Made by a program: the position numbers and the translations under genes. A stretch of DNA of 64,000 bases. Origin: Streptomyces sp. CB03234 (GTDB lineage: Bacteria > Actinomycetota > Actinomycetes > Streptomycetales > Streptomycetaceae). The DNA lies in contig NZ_LIYH01000002.1 of the NCBI RefSeq assembly GCF_001905885.1, positions 611,591-675,590 on the forward strand, written 5' to 3'. This document shows positions 17,872-27,189 of the stretch, piece after piece. The notes below the pieces were generated by a model. The model did no database searches. It was not told the origin of the DNA and was given only the letters and a program-made list of their open reading frames with translations. How positions within the stretch are numbered: position 1 is the stretch's first letter; every line of letters begins with the position of its first letter.

Positions 17872-17941
17872 TTTCATGCGGCCGTTCCCGCGCGGGGCCG
17901 GCCCGAGCCCGGCCCGGGGAGCGGAGCACCCGCCTCCTATA

Positions 17942-17970
17942 CCAGTACGGGGACCCTGCCCCCGTACTGG
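17942..17970. repeat. 11-bp perfect inverted repeat in the operon leader region
   Basis: CCAGTACGGGG (17942-17952) and its complement (17960-17970) enclose ACCCTGC. It has no T-run and is 70 bp beyond the typA terminator, so an operator or a leader RNA element is as likely as a terminator. Confidence 0.45.
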
Positions 17971-18343
17971 CCGATCCTCGTGGGTGCCGGCTGACCGCAC
18001 GTCAACGCGTTTTCGCTGCCGAAGCGTCCGGATATCGACCGTCGCTCTCCGGAACATGTGTTAACGGTCCGTTTCGCGGGTGTCTGTCTGTGATCGCTTT
18101 GTCCGGATTTCGGTCTTCAGGCCCTTGGTGATGTTGCCAAAACGAGACCCTTTAAGTGTGGTTTACGGCCCGGACGTACTTAATAGTTGGCTCCATTGAG
18201 CTCGGGTCAATGGGTCACGCGCTGTGGGGAGCGCCGACTCACGAGCACACTCGGGGCACTTGGGTCATCGCCGTCAGGGGTGTCGGCATGCAACCTCGAA
18301 GTGCCCTTCTTGTAGTGACAAGTGGACTCATGAGGAGGAACCC

Positions 18344-19960
18344 ATGCGCGGTGCCAACAGCGCCAAGTGGGTCGCGGGCGCGATAGTCGTCGCCCTGGCA
18401 GCCACTGCTTGTGGTGGCGGTAGCGACAGCAAGGCCAACGGTGCCAAGCAGGTCGTGATGGAGCTCGGCGAGCCCCAGAACGGTCTGATCCCGTCGAACA
18501 CGTACGAGTCCGAGGGCTCCGAGGTCATGAACGCCCTGTTCACCGGCCTCGTGCGGTACGACGAGAAGAACGAGACCCAGCTCGACATGGCCGCGTCGAT
18601 CGAGACCAAGGACAGCAAGGTCTGGACGATCAAGCTCAAGGACGGCTACACCTTCCACAACGGTGAGCCGGTCACCGCGCAGTCCTTCGCGGACGCCTGG
18701 AACTACGGCGCCAACCAGGACAACACGCAGGAGACGAACCCGCTCTACAACAAGATCGACGGGTACGCCGACCTGAACCCGGGCGAGGGCAAGAAGCCCG
18801 CGACCGACAAGATGAAGGGCCTGAAGGTCGTCGACGAGAAGACCCTCGAGGTCACGCTCACGGCTCCGTTCAGCGCCTTCAAGTCCATGCTGGGCTTCAA
18901 CGCGTTCTTCCCGCTGCCGAAGGCCTTCTTCAAGGACCCGAAGGGCTTCGAGACCGCGCCCATCGGCAACGGCATGTTCAAGATGGACGGCAAGTTCGTC
19001 CGCAACCAGCAGATCAAGACGGTCAAGTACGACAAGCACCCCGACGCGGGCGAGCTCAAGATCTCGGGCGTCACGTTCAAGATCTACAGCAGCCAGGACA
19101 CCGCCTACCGTGACCTGCTCGGTGGCCGCGTCGACATCATGGACACCATCCCGACGTCCGCGATGATGACCGCCGCCAAGGACCTGGGCGACCGCTACAT
19201 CCAGGGCACCGACTCCGGCGTCGGCTACGTCGGCTTCCCGATCAAGTACAACAAGGTCTTCGCGAAGCCGGAGATCCGCAAGGCGATCTCCCAGGCGATC
19301 GACCGCAAGGCGATCACCGAGAAGATCTTCGTCAACACCCGTACGCCGGCGGACGACTTCATCAACCCGCTGGTCCCGGGCTACCGCAAGGGCGCCTGTG
19401 GCGCACCCTGCACCTACGACCCGGCCGCGGCCAAGAAGGCCTTCGACGCCGCGGGCGGCCTGCCGGGCAACAAGATGGAGCTCGGCTACAACGCCGACGG
19501 TGGCCACAAGGAGTGGATCACCGCCGTCGCCGGCCAGCTCGAGAAGAACCTCGGCATCACCGTCACCGTGAAGCCGTTCGAGCAGTTCCAGTCCATCCTG
19601 AACGACCTCGGTGACAAGAAGTACAGCGGCGCGTTCCGCCTGGCGTGGTCCATGGACTACCCGCACCCGGAGAACTACCTGCGCCCGATCTTCTCCGAGG
19701 ACGCCATCGAGCACGGCTCCAACTACTCGGGCTACGTCAACCCGCAGGTCGAGAAGCTCCTCGACCAGGGCGACACGGCGACCACCGAGGACGCCGCGAT
19801 CAAGGCGTACCAGCAGGCCGACGACATCCTGCTGAAGGAGATGCCGTACATCCCGGTGTACTTCTACAAGCTGAACGCCGGCCTCAGCAAGAACCTCAAG
19901 CCGGGCGTGCGGATCGACAACATGACCCAGGTCGACTGGACCACGGTCAACCCCGCCTGA
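18344..19960 (+). CDS. Oligopeptide-binding lipoprotein, operon 1 (BldK-type)
   Basis: The 538-aa lipoprotein has a signal peptide with lipobox ending LAATAC (C23), then an SBP_bac_5 domain (VVMELGEPQNGLIPSNTYES onward; WNYGANQDN; PIGNGMFKMDGKF). It captures peptides outside the cell for the permeases encoded downstream. The ATG at 18344 follows GAGGAGGAA, so upstream in-frame codons are rejected. First gene of a five-gene operon in the position of S. coelicolor bldK (typA upstream, S9 peptidase and mshB downstream), which imports a peptide signal needed for aerial growth. I recall a permease as first gene in S. coelicolor bldK, so I give no letter name. A cysteine pair (KGACGAPCTY) may form a disulfide. 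Confidence 0.88.
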   Translation: MRGANSAKWVAGAIVVALAATACGGGSDSKANGAKQVVMELGEPQNGLIPSNTYESEGSEVMNALFTGLVRYDEKNETQLDMAASIETKDSKVWTIKLKDGYTFHNGEPVTAQSFADAWNYGANQDNTQETNPLYNKIDGYADLNPGEGKKPATDKMKGLKVVDEKTLEVTLTAPFSAFKSMLGFNAFFPLPKAFFKDPKGFETAPIGNGMFKMDGKFVRNQQIKTVKYDKHPDAGELKISGVTFKIYSSQDTAYRDLLGGRVDIMDTIPTSAMMTAAKDLGDRYIQGTDSGVGYVGFPIKYNKVFAKPEIRKAISQAIDRKAITEKIFVNTRTPADDFINPLVPGYRKGACGAPCTYDPAAAKKAFDAAGGLPGNKMELGYNADGGHKEWITAVAGQLEKNLGITVTVKPFEQFQSILNDLGDKKYSGAFRLAWSMDYPHPENYLRPIFSEDAIEHGSNYSGYVNPQVEKLLDQGDTATTEDAAIKAYQQADDILLKEMPYIPVYFYKLNAGLSKNLKPGVRIDNMTQVDWTTVNPA

Positions 19961-19968
19961 CGGTTCAA

Positions 19969-20030
19969 AGGATCTCCGCGGGGAGATCCTGACAGCAGTG
20001 GGGGTGACGGGGTTCTGCCCCGTCACCCCC
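19969..20030 (+). terminator. Two hairpins between binding-protein and permease genes (attenuator)
   Basis: AGGATCTCC (19969-19977) pairs with 19982-19990. Then GGGGGTGACGGGG (20000-20012) pairs perfectly with 20018-20030 around TTCTG. They sit in the 157-bp gap after the lipoprotein gene, within an otherwise tightly packed operon. The likely effect is partial termination or 3'-end protection of the lipoprotein message, giving more binding protein than transporter. Confidence 0.6.
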
Positions 20031-20117
20031 CTTCTGCCGTCTCGTTGTCGATTACCCCTCACCCGGGGCGGGGCCCACTGGTGTGCCCCTCCCGGTATCC
20101 GTACAACTGGAGACCTG

Positions 20118-21041
20118 ATGGGTCGTTATGTGATCAGGCGTCTTCTGCAGGCGATACCCGTACTGCTCGGCGCGACAATACTTCTCTACTGCCTTGTCTT
20201 CCTGCTGCCCGGTGACCCCATCCAGGCACTGGCCGGAGAGAAGAAGGCGGATCCGAACATCGCAGCCATCCTGCGAGAGCAGTACCACCTCAATGACCCG
20301 CTCTACCAGCGGTACTGGTACTACATCTCCGGTGTGATGACCGGTGACTTCGGCACCGACTTCACCGGCCGTGAGGTGTCCGAGATCATGAGCGAGACCT
20401 TCCCGGTCACGCTCAAGCTGGCCGGCATCGCCTTCCTGGTCGAGGCCGTCGCCGGCATCGTCGCCGGTGTCTTCGCGGCGCTCGGCCGCGGCAAGTTCCT
20501 CGACAACCTGGTGCTGCTGTCGACCCTCCTCCTGGTCTCCATCCCGGTGTTCGTCCTGGGCAACGTGCTCCAGCTCGTGCTGGGCGTGCAGTGGGCGCTC
20601 GTCCCGATCTCCTACAGCGCCGAGGACATCACCACACTGTTCCTCCCCGGCGTCGTCCTGGCGTCCGTCTCCCTCGCGTACATCGCCCGGCTCACGCGCA
20701 CCAGCATGATCGAGACGATGCGCTCCGACTACGTGCGCACCGCAACCGCCAAGGGCCTGAGCCGTCCGAGGGTGATCGTGCGGCACGGACTGCGCAACGC
20801 GCTGATCCCGATCGTCACGTACCTCGGTGTCGACCTCGGCGCCCTGATGGGCGGCGCGATCATCACGGAGCGCATCTTCAACATCCCCGGCATCGGCGGC
20901 ACCCTCTACCAGGCCGTGTACCTGCGACAGGGGACGACCGTCGTCAGCATCGTGACCGTGCTCGTCCTCGTCTACATCGCCGCGAACCTGCTCGTGGACC
21001 TGCTCTACGCCGTGCTCGACCCGAGGATCCGCTATGCCTGA
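20118..21041 (+). CDS. Peptide ABC transporter permease DppB/OppB-type, operon 1
   Basis: The 307-aa protein begins MGRYVIRRLLQAIPVLLGAT, the classic OppB/DppB N-terminus, and has about six membrane helices. The EAA loop that docks the ATPase is visible in YVRTATAKGLSRPRVIVRHG and the family motif IITERIFNIPGIG follows. The ATG at 20118 is chosen over an upstream extension because it matches the paralogue at 26266 exactly. Its last 8 bp overlap the next permease gene (ATGCCTGA). Confidence 0.92.
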   Translation: MGRYVIRRLLQAIPVLLGATILLYCLVFLLPGDPIQALAGEKKADPNIAAILREQYHLNDPLYQRYWYYISGVMTGDFGTDFTGREVSEIMSETFPVTLKLAGIAFLVEAVAGIVAGVFAALGRGKFLDNLVLLSTLLLVSIPVFVLGNVLQLVLGVQWALVPISYSAEDITTLFLPGVVLASVSLAYIARLTRTSMIETMRSDYVRTATAKGLSRPRVIVRHGLRNALIPIVTYLGVDLGALMGGAIITERIFNIPGIGGTLYQAVYLRQGTTVVSIVTVLVLVYIAANLLVDLLYAVLDPRIRYA

Positions 21042-21984
21042 GAACACCTCCACCACCGTCGAGGAGAGCGAGGCCGTCAAGACGGCCACGCCCGGGGGTC
21101 CCGTGCGGACCAAGGAGGACAAGCCGGAGCGGGTCGCCAGCATGTGGAGCGACGCGTGGCGCGACCTGACGCACAACTGGGTCTTCCTCGTCTCCGCCGT
21201 GCTGATCCTCTTCCTGCTCGTCATGGCGGTCTTCCCGCAGCTCTTCACCAGCCAGGACCCGTACGCCAAGGGCTTCTGCGACCTGGCGAACTCGGTCACC
21301 CCGCCCAGTGGCGCGCACTGGTTCGGCTTCGACGTCCAGGGCTGCGACATCTACGCCCGGACCATCTACGGCGCCCGCAACTCGATCATCGTCGGCATCC
21401 TCACCTCGGTGCTGACCACGCTCGTCGGCGGCGTCCTCGGCATGATCGCCGGTCTGCGCGGCGGCTGGCTGGACGCCCTGGTGTCCCGCTTCACCGAGAT
21501 CTGGTTCGCCATCCCGACCCTCCTCGGCGGTCTGCTCGTGCTGGCGATGCTGGGCACCGGCAACGTCGTCACCGTCTCGCTGATCATGGCGGTGCTCGGC
21601 TGGCCGCAGCTGTTCCGCATCATGCGCGGCTCGGTGATCACCAACAAGCAGAACGACTACGTGATGGCCGCCCGCGCCCTGGGTGCGAACGGCTGGCGCA
21701 TCGCGATGCGCCACATCCTGCCGAACGCGGTCGCCCCGGTGATCGTGGTCAGCACGATCAACCTCGGTGTCTACATCTCGGCCGAGGCGGCGTTCTCGTA
21801 CCTCGGTATCGGTGTGCAGGCCCCGAACATCTCCTGGGGCCTGATGATCAGTGACGGCCAGGACCGCTTCCTGAGCGCCCCGCACATGGTGCTCTTCCCG
21901 TCGCTGTTCCTGAGCATCACGGTCCTCGCGTTCATCATGCTCGGCGAAGCTGTTCGCGACGCCCTCGACCCCAAGCTGCGCTAG
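21034..21984 (+). CDS. Peptide ABC transporter permease DppC/OppC-type, operon 1
   Basis: The 316-aa protein has an acidic cytoplasmic N-tail of about 45 residues, then six helices with the OppC features (VLILFLLVMAVFPQLF; GCDIYARTIYGARNS; EAA loop YVMAARALGANGWRIAMRHI). It pairs with the preceding permease to form the translocation pore. The start overlaps the previous gene by 8 bp, the same junction found in operon 2. Confidence 0.92.
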   Translation: MPENTSTTVEESEAVKTATPGGPVRTKEDKPERVASMWSDAWRDLTHNWVFLVSAVLILFLLVMAVFPQLFTSQDPYAKGFCDLANSVTPPSGAHWFGFDVQGCDIYARTIYGARNSIIVGILTSVLTTLVGGVLGMIAGLRGGWLDALVSRFTEIWFAIPTLLGGLLVLAMLGTGNVVTVSLIMAVLGWPQLFRIMRGSVITNKQNDYVMAARALGANGWRIAMRHILPNAVAPVIVVSTINLGVYISAEAAFSYLGIGVQAPNISWGLMISDGQDRFLSAPHMVLFPSLFLSITVLAFIMLGEAVRDALDPKLR

Positions 21985-21995
21985 GAGGGCGTACG

Positions 21996-23021
21996 TTGAC
22001 CACCATCGACAAGAAGACGAGCGCTCCGCTGCTCGAAGTGCGCGACCTGCACGTCGAGTTCCACACCCGGGACGGCGTGGCCAAGGCCATCAACGGCGTC
22101 AGCTACAGCGTCGACGCCGGCGAGACCCTCGCCGTCCTCGGCGAGTCCGGATCCGGCAAGTCGGTCACCGCCCAGGCGATCATGGGCATCCTCGACATGC
22201 CGCCCGGCCGGATCCCCAAGGGCGAGATCCTGTTCCACGGCGAGGACATGCTGAAGATGTCCGCCGAGGAGCGCCGCAAGATCCGCGGCCGCCGGATCGC
22301 GATGATCTTCCAGGACGCGCTCTCCGCGCTGAACCCGGTGCTTTCGGTGGGCTACCAGCTCGGCGAGATGTACCGCGTCCACCTCGGCCTGTCCCGCAAG
22401 GAGGCCAAGGCCAGGGCGATCGAGCTGATGGACCGGGTGAAGATCCCGGCCGCGGCGGCGCGGGTGAACGACTACCCGCACCAGTTCTCCGGCGGTATGC
22501 GCCAGCGCATCATGATCGCCATGGCGATGGCGCTGGAGCCGGACCTGATCATCGCGGACGAGCCCACCACCGCGCTCGACGTGACCGTCCAGGCCCAGGT
22601 CATGGACCTGCTCGCGGAGCTCCAGCGCGAGGAGAACATGGGCATGATCCTGATCACCCACGACCTGGGTGTGGTCGCGGACGTCGCCGACAAGATCGCG
22701 GTGATGTACGCGGGCCGGATCGTCGAGAACGCGCCCATCCACGAGCTGTACAAGCGCCCCGCGCACCCGTACACCCGTGGCCTGCTCGACTCCATCCCGC
22801 GCCTGGACCAGAAGGGCCAGGAGCTGTACGCGATCAAGGGCCTGCCGCCCAACCTGATGAAGATCCCGCCGGGCTGCGCCTTCAACCCGCGCTGCCCGAA
22901 GGCGGACGACATCTGCCGTACGGAGATCCCGGCCCTGGTGCCGGTGACGGAGCAGGACGGCGGCGAGCTGCCGGGCCGTGGCAGCGCGTGCCACTTCTGG
23001 AAGGAGACGATCCATGGCTGA
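21996..23021 (+). CDS. Peptide ABC transporter ATPase (OppD-type), operon 1
   Basis: The 341-aa ATPase has Walker A GESGSGKS (about residues 49-56), signature SGGMRQR (from residue 165), Walker [13 protein letters not shown], the H-loop in [10 protein letters not shown], and the C-terminal oligopeptide/dipeptide extension with a four-cysteine cluster ([15 protein letters not shown] plus a later CHFW) of the kind that binds an iron-sulfur cluster or zinc in some Opp/Dpp ATPases. The start is TTG at 21996, preceded by AGGAGGG. The 3' end overlaps the next ATPase gene by 8 bp. Confidence 0.92.
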   Translation: MTTIDKKTSAPLLEVRDLHVEFHTRDGVAKAINGVSYSVDAGETLAVLGESGSGKSVTAQAIMGILDMPPGRIPKGEILFHGEDMLKMSAEERRKIRGRRIAMIFQDALSALNPVLSVGYQLGEMYRVHLGLSRKEAKARAIELMDRVKIPAAAARVNDYPHQFSGGMRQRIMIAMAMALEPDLIIADEPTTALDVTVQAQVMDLLAELQREENMGMILITHDLGVVADVADKIAVMYAGRIVENAPIHELYKRPAHPYTRGLLDSIPRLDQKGQELYAIKGLPPNLMKIPPGCAFNPRCPKADDICRTEIPALVPVTEQDGGELPGRGSACHFWKETIHG

Positions 23022-24165
23022 GCTCAGGAAGAACGATGAGGCGGCCGTGGACGCGACCCCGAACGTCACCGAGGTCGAGACCGTCGAGGCGGCCACCGAG
23101 ACGGCCGCCGTGGCGGCGATCGAGGCCCCGGTGGAGCGCGGCGAGCCGATCCTCCAGGTGCGGGGCCTGGTCAAGCACTTCCCGCTGACCCAGGGCATCC
23201 TGTTCAAGAAGCAGGTCGGTGCGGTCAAGGCCGTGGACGGGGTCTCCTTCGACCTCTACCAGGGCGAGACGCTCGGCATCGTCGGCGAGTCCGGCTGTGG
23301 CAAGTCCACGGTCGCCAAGCTGCTGATGATGCTGGAGAAGGCCACCGCGGGCGAGATCTTCTACAAGGGCCAGGACATCACCAAGCTGTCCGGGCGGGCG
23401 CTGAAGGCGGTGCGCCGGAACATCCAGATGGTGTTCCAGGACCCGTACACCTCGCTCAACCCGCGGATGACGGTGGGCGACATCATCGGTGAGCCCTTCG
23501 AGATCCACCCCGAGGTGGCCCCGAAGGGCGACCGGCGCCGCAAGGTGCAGGAACTGCTGGACGTGGTGGGGCTCAACCCCGAGTACATCAACCGCTACCC
23601 GCACCAGTTCTCCGGCGGCCAGCGCCAGCGCATCGGCATCGCCCGCGGCCTGGCCCTGAACCCCGAGATCATCATCTGCGACGAGCCGGTCTCGGCGCTG
23701 GACGTCTCGGTGCAGGCGCAGGTCGTCAACCTGATGGAGAAGCTCCAGGACGAGTTCAACCTCTCGTACCTCTTCATCGCGCACGACCTGTCGATCGTCC
23801 GGCACATCTCCGACCGGGTCGGCGTGATGTACCTCGGCAAGATGGCCGAGATCGGTACGGACGTACAGATCTACGACCACCCGACGCACCCCTACACCCA
23901 GGCGCTGCTGTCGGCGGTCCCGGTGCCCGACCCGGACGCCCGTGAGGGCCGCGAGCGGATCATCCTGACCGGTGACGTCCCGTCGCCGGCCAACCCGCCG
24001 TCCGGCTGCCGCTTCCGCACCCGGTGCTGGAAGGCCGAGGACAAGTGCGCCGAGGAGGTGCCGCTGCTGGCGATCCCGGAGCACTTCCGGGGCTCCGACA
24101 GCCCGGCGGCGCACGAGTCGGCGTGCCACTTCGCCGAGGAGAAGGACGTCGTCCACGCGGCGTAA
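23014..24165 (+). CDS. Peptide ABC transporter ATPase (OppF-type), operon 1
   Basis: The 383-aa ATPase carries Walker [10 protein letters not shown] (about residues 91-99), signature SGGQRQR (from residue 200), Walker [13 protein letters not shown] and a C-terminal Cys cluster ([15 protein letters not shown]). Compared with its operon 2 paralogue it has an extra N-terminal tail of about 45 residues, rich in Ala, Glu and Val. It works as a heterodimer with the preceding ATPase. Codons for about residues 120-212 lie in a tract nearly identical in DNA to the paralogue at 29109. Confidence 0.92.
   Translation: MAELRKNDEAAVDATPNVTEVETVEAATETAAVAAIEAPVERGEPILQVRGLVKHFPLTQGILFKKQVGAVKAVDGVSFDLYQGETLGIVGESGCGKSTVAKLLMMLEKATAGEIFYKGQDITKLSGRALKAVRRNIQMVFQDPYTSLNPRMTVGDIIGEPFEIHPEVAPKGDRRRKVQELLDVVGLNPEYINRYPHQFSGGQRQRIGIARGLALNPEIIICDEPVSALDVSVQAQVVNLMEKLQDEFNLSYLFIAHDLSIVRHISDRVGVMYLGKMAEIGTDVQIYDHPTHPYTQALLSAVPVPDPDAREGRERIILTGDVPSPANPPSGCRFRTRCWKAEDKCAEEVPLLAIPEHFRGSDSPAAHESACHFAEEKDVVHAA
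23372..23651 (+). repeat. 280-bp near-identical tract shared with 29341-29620 (copy 1)
   Basis: Aligned base by base with 29341-29620 there are only three differences in 280 bp, including at silent third positions, while both flanks diverge at once. It covers the coding region from just after Walker A to just after the ABC signature. This is the pattern left by gene conversion between the two operons. Confidence 0.85.
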
Positions 24166-24617
24166 GGCGCGGCGCGGCTCTACGCGTACGAAGGTGCCCC
24201 GGCCCCACCCGGCCGGGGCACCTTCGCGTACCCGCCGTGCTCGCGTACCCGCACGTGCCGTGCCGCCCGCCGCCCGCCGCGCGGGGCTACGGTCCGGCCG
24301 GCGCGGGGCCGTCGGGGTGGGGCTGCCGGGCCCGGCCGGGCGAGGCGTCCTGGCGCGTGCGGGGCCGGTCCCGGGTGCCCTGCCGCCGGGCGCGCCTGAT
24401 GGAGTCGGAGCCGGCGGCATGGCCGGGAGGCCGTCGTACGGATGCCGGCGCGTGCGGGCCCGCCGGGGCCGCGCGTGCGGCCCTTCCGCGCCCGCGGCCG
24501 TCGCGCATGCGGGTGGTGCGGCGCCCGGACGGGCGGGTACAGCGTGCACCCATGCACCGTATGGGGTGGTATGTGGGCCTAGGGCGAGACCAAGGACCAC
24601 GACCACGGGAGGCATCC
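24166..24617. other. 452-bp gap between the two peptide ABC operons
   Basis: It holds a strong terminator at its left end (24189-24226). The remainder to about 24540 is extremely GC-rich without a supported gene. The last 70 bp, before the binding-protein gene of operon 2, should contain its promoter. GTGCA/TGCAC arms around 24543-24556 form a small inverted repeat there. Confidence 0.5.
24189..24226 (+). terminator. 16-bp perfect hairpin terminator of peptide ABC operon 1
   Basis: CGAAGGTGCCCCGGCC (24189-24204) pairs perfectly with 24211-24226 around CCACCC, 23 bp after the last stop codon. Confidence 0.8.
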
Positions 24618-26243
24618 ATGCGCGGAGCCACGCACGCCAGGTGGGCCGCGGCCGCGGTGGCCGTCGCCCTCGCGGCGACCGCCTGCGGCGGCGGCAGCGG
24701 TGGCGGTGGCGGTGGCGCCGACGGGATCGTCAGCTCCTCCTGGGGCGACCCCCAGAACCCGATCGAACCGGCCAACACCAACGAGGTCCAGGGCGGCAAG
24801 GTCCTCGACATGCTCTTCCGGGGCCTCAAGAGGTACGACCCGAAGACCGGCGAGGCCCGCGACACGGTCGCCGAGAAGATCGAGACGACCGACTCCCGGA
24901 ACTTCACCATCACCCTCAAGCCGGGCTGGACGTTCAGCAACGGCGAGCCCGTCACCGCCAGGTCCTTCACCGACGCCTGGAACTACGGGGCCCACGTCGA
25001 CAACAAGCAGGCCAACTCGCCCTTCTTCAGCGACATCGTCGGCTACGACGACGTCCACCCCGCCTCCGGACCCGCCAGGGCCAAGACGATGCGCGGCCTG
25101 GTCGTCAAGGACGACCGCACCTTCACCGTCACCCTGAAGGACACGTTCTCCACCTGGCCCGAGACCCTCGGCTACCAGGCGTTCGTTCCCCTGCCCCGGG
25201 TGTTCTTCACCGACCACGACGCCTGGCTCGCCAAGCCCGTCGGCAACGGCCCGTACACCGTCGAGTCGTACACCCGCGGCAGCAACATGAAGCTGCGCCG
25301 CTGGGACGGCTACAAGGGCGAGGACAAGGCCCGCAACGGCGGCGTGGACCTCATCGTCTACACCGACAACAACAGCGCCTACACCGACCTGATCTCGGGA
25401 CACCTCGACCTCCTCGACGACGTACCCGCGCAAGCGCTCAGGAACGTGGAGGGCGACCTCGGCGACCGCTACATCAACCAGCCCGCCCTCATCATCCAGA
25501 CCCTGGTCTTCCCGCTCCACCGGCCCGAGTGGAACAAGCCCGGCATGGAGAAGGTCCGCCGGGGCCTGTCCATGGCGGTCGACCGCGAGGAGATCACCAA
25601 GCAGATCTTCCAGGGCACCCGCACCCCCGCCAAGGACTGGACCTCACCGGCGCTCGGCGCGGACGGCGGCTACAAGGGGATCTGCGGCGACGCCTGCGCC
25701 TACAACCCCACGGAGGCCAGGCGGCTCATCGAGGAGGGCGGCGGCCTGCCCGGCGGCAAGGTGACGCTCACCTCCAACGTCGACACCGGCTCGCACCGCG
25801 CCTGGATGGACGCCGTGTGCAACAGTGTCAACAACGCGCTCGGCCGGGGCGCCGTCTGCACCGTCAGCCCCATCGGCACCTTCGCCGACTTCCGCGACCA
25901 GCAGACGACGTACAAGCTCACCGGCCCCTTCCGCTCCGGCTGGCAGGCCGACTACCCCCTCATCCAGAACTTCCTGGAGCCGCTCTACTACACCGGCGGG
26001 TCCTCCAACTACGGCAAGTTCAGCAACAAGGAGTTCGACGGCCTCGTCGACAAGGCCAACCGCGAGACCGACCAGGCGGCAGCCGTCAAGGACTTCCAGG
26101 CCGCCGAGCAGATCCTCGCCGCCCAGATGCCGGCCATCCCGCTCTGGTACCAGAACGGCAGCGCCGGCTACTCGGAGCGGCTCTCCGACGTGACCCTCAA
26201 CCAGTTCAGCGTCCCCGTCTACGACCAGATCAAGGTCAGCTGA
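24618..26243 (+). CDS. Oligopeptide-binding lipoprotein, operon 2
   Basis: The 541-aa lipoprotein has a signal peptide with lipobox ending LAATAC and a glycine-rich linker right after the cysteine. The SBP_bac_5 fold parallels the operon 1 protein (SSSWGDPQNPIEPANTNEVQ; WNYGAHVDN; PVGNGPYTVESYTRG). The ATG at 24618 follows CGGGAGG and is preferred over a long upstream extension without codon bias. It shares the KGICGDACAY cysteine pair with operon 1. Ligand unknown; the sequence is distant enough from operon 1 to suggest a different peptide range. Confidence 0.9.
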   Translation: MRGATHARWAAAAVAVALAATACGGGSGGGGGGADGIVSSSWGDPQNPIEPANTNEVQGGKVLDMLFRGLKRYDPKTGEARDTVAEKIETTDSRNFTITLKPGWTFSNGEPVTARSFTDAWNYGAHVDNKQANSPFFSDIVGYDDVHPASGPARAKTMRGLVVKDDRTFTVTLKDTFSTWPETLGYQAFVPLPRVFFTDHDAWLAKPVGNGPYTVESYTRGSNMKLRRWDGYKGEDKARNGGVDLIVYTDNNSAYTDLISGHLDLLDDVPAQALRNVEGDLGDRYINQPALIIQTLVFPLHRPEWNKPGMEKVRRGLSMAVDREEITKQIFQGTRTPAKDWTSPALGADGGYKGICGDACAYNPTEARRLIEEGGGLPGGKVTLTSNVDTGSHRAWMDAVCNSVNNALGRGAVCTVSPIGTFADFRDQQTTYKLTGPFRSGWQADYPLIQNFLEPLYYTGGSSNYGKFSNKEFDGLVDKANRETDQAAAVKDFQAAEQILAAQMPAIPLWYQNGSAGYSERLSDVTLNQFSVPVYDQIKVS

Positions 26244-26265
26244 CCCCCGATCCTCCGGAGCCCCC

Positions 26266-27189
26266 ATGGGACGCTATGTGATCCGGCGGCTGCTCCAGAT
26301 GATCCCGGTGTTCATCGGCAGCACGTTCCTCATCTTCTTCATGGTGTACGCGCTCGGCGACCCGGTCGCGGCCCTCTTCGGCGACAAGGCGCCCGACCCC
26401 GCCACCGCCGCCCGCATCCGCAAGGACCTCCACCTCGACCAGCCGCTGTGGAGGCAGTACCTGCTCTACATGGGCGCCATCTTCCAGGGCGACTTCGGCA
26501 CCGCGTTCAACGGCCAGAAGGTCACCGAGCTGATGGCCTCCGCCTTCCCCGTCACCCTGCGCCTCACCCTCGTCGCCATCGTCATCGAGATCGTCATCGG
26601 CATCACCCTCGGCGTCATCAGCGGCCTCAAGCGCGGCCGCCCCCTCGACACCGGTCTGCTCGTCCTCACCCTCGTCGTCATCTCCGTCCCCACCTTCGTC
26701 TCCGGCTACCTCCTCCAGTTCCTCCTCGGGGTGAAATGGGGCTGGGTACGCCCCTCCGTCCCCGCCGACGCCCGCATCGACGAGCTGATCCTCCCCGGCG
26801 TCGTCCTCGCCCTGGTCTCCCTCGCCTACGTCACGCGGCTCAGCCGCACCTCCATCGCCGAGAACGTCCGCGCCGACTACGTCCGCACCGCCATCGCCAA
26901 GGGCCTGCCGCGTCACCGGGTCATCACCCGCCACCTGCTGCGCAACTCCCTCATCCCGGTCGTCACCTTCATCGGCGCCGACATCGGCTCCCTGATGGGC
27001 GGCGCGATCGTCACGGAGCGGATCTTCAACATCCACGGCGTCGGCTACCAGCTCTACCAGGGCATCCTGCGCAACAACGCGCCCACCGTCGTCGGCTTCG
27101 TGACCATCCTCGTCATCGTCTTCCTGGTGGCGAACCTGCTCGTCGACCTGCTGTACGCGGTCCTGGACCCGAGGATCCGCTATGCCTGA
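26266..27189 (+). CDS. Peptide ABC transporter permease DppB/OppB-type, operon 2
   Basis: The 307-aa protein begins MGRYVIRRLLQMIPVFIGST and has about six helices, the EAA loop YVRTAIAKGLPRHRVITRHL and IVTERIFNIHGVG. It has the same length as the operon 1 permease. It follows the binding-protein gene by only 22 bp, without the hairpins found at this place in operon 1, and overlaps the next gene by 8 bp. Confidence 0.92.
   Translation: MGRYVIRRLLQMIPVFIGSTFLIFFMVYALGDPVAALFGDKAPDPATAARIRKDLHLDQPLWRQYLLYMGAIFQGDFGTAFNGQKVTELMASAFPVTLRLTLVAIVIEIVIGITLGVISGLKRGRPLDTGLLVLTLVVISVPTFVSGYLLQFLLGVKWGWVRPSVPADARIDELILPGVVLALVSLAYVTRLSRTSIAENVRADYVRTAIAKGLPRHRVITRHLLRNSLIPVVTFIGADIGSLMGGAIVTERIFNIHGVGYQLYQGILRNNAPTVVGFVTILVIVFLVANLLVDLLYAVLDPRIRYA

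Larger units (their letters stand above)
17731..18343. other. 613-bp intergenic region between typA and the first peptide ABC operon
   Basis: No gene supported. From left to right it holds the typA terminator (17826-17871), a second perfect inverted repeat (17942-17970), and from about 18000 a stretch of clearly lower GC that should be the operon's promoter and leader. TTGCCA at 18134-18139 is a possible -35 but no good -10 follows at 17 bp. An in-frame extension of the binding-protein gene through 18224-18343 contains atypical codons and is treated as leader. Confidence 0.5.

Noticed and set aside
18224..18343. Longer start for the operon 1 binding protein
   Set aside because: The extension puts 40 residues before the signal peptide and contradicts the strong RBS before 18344.
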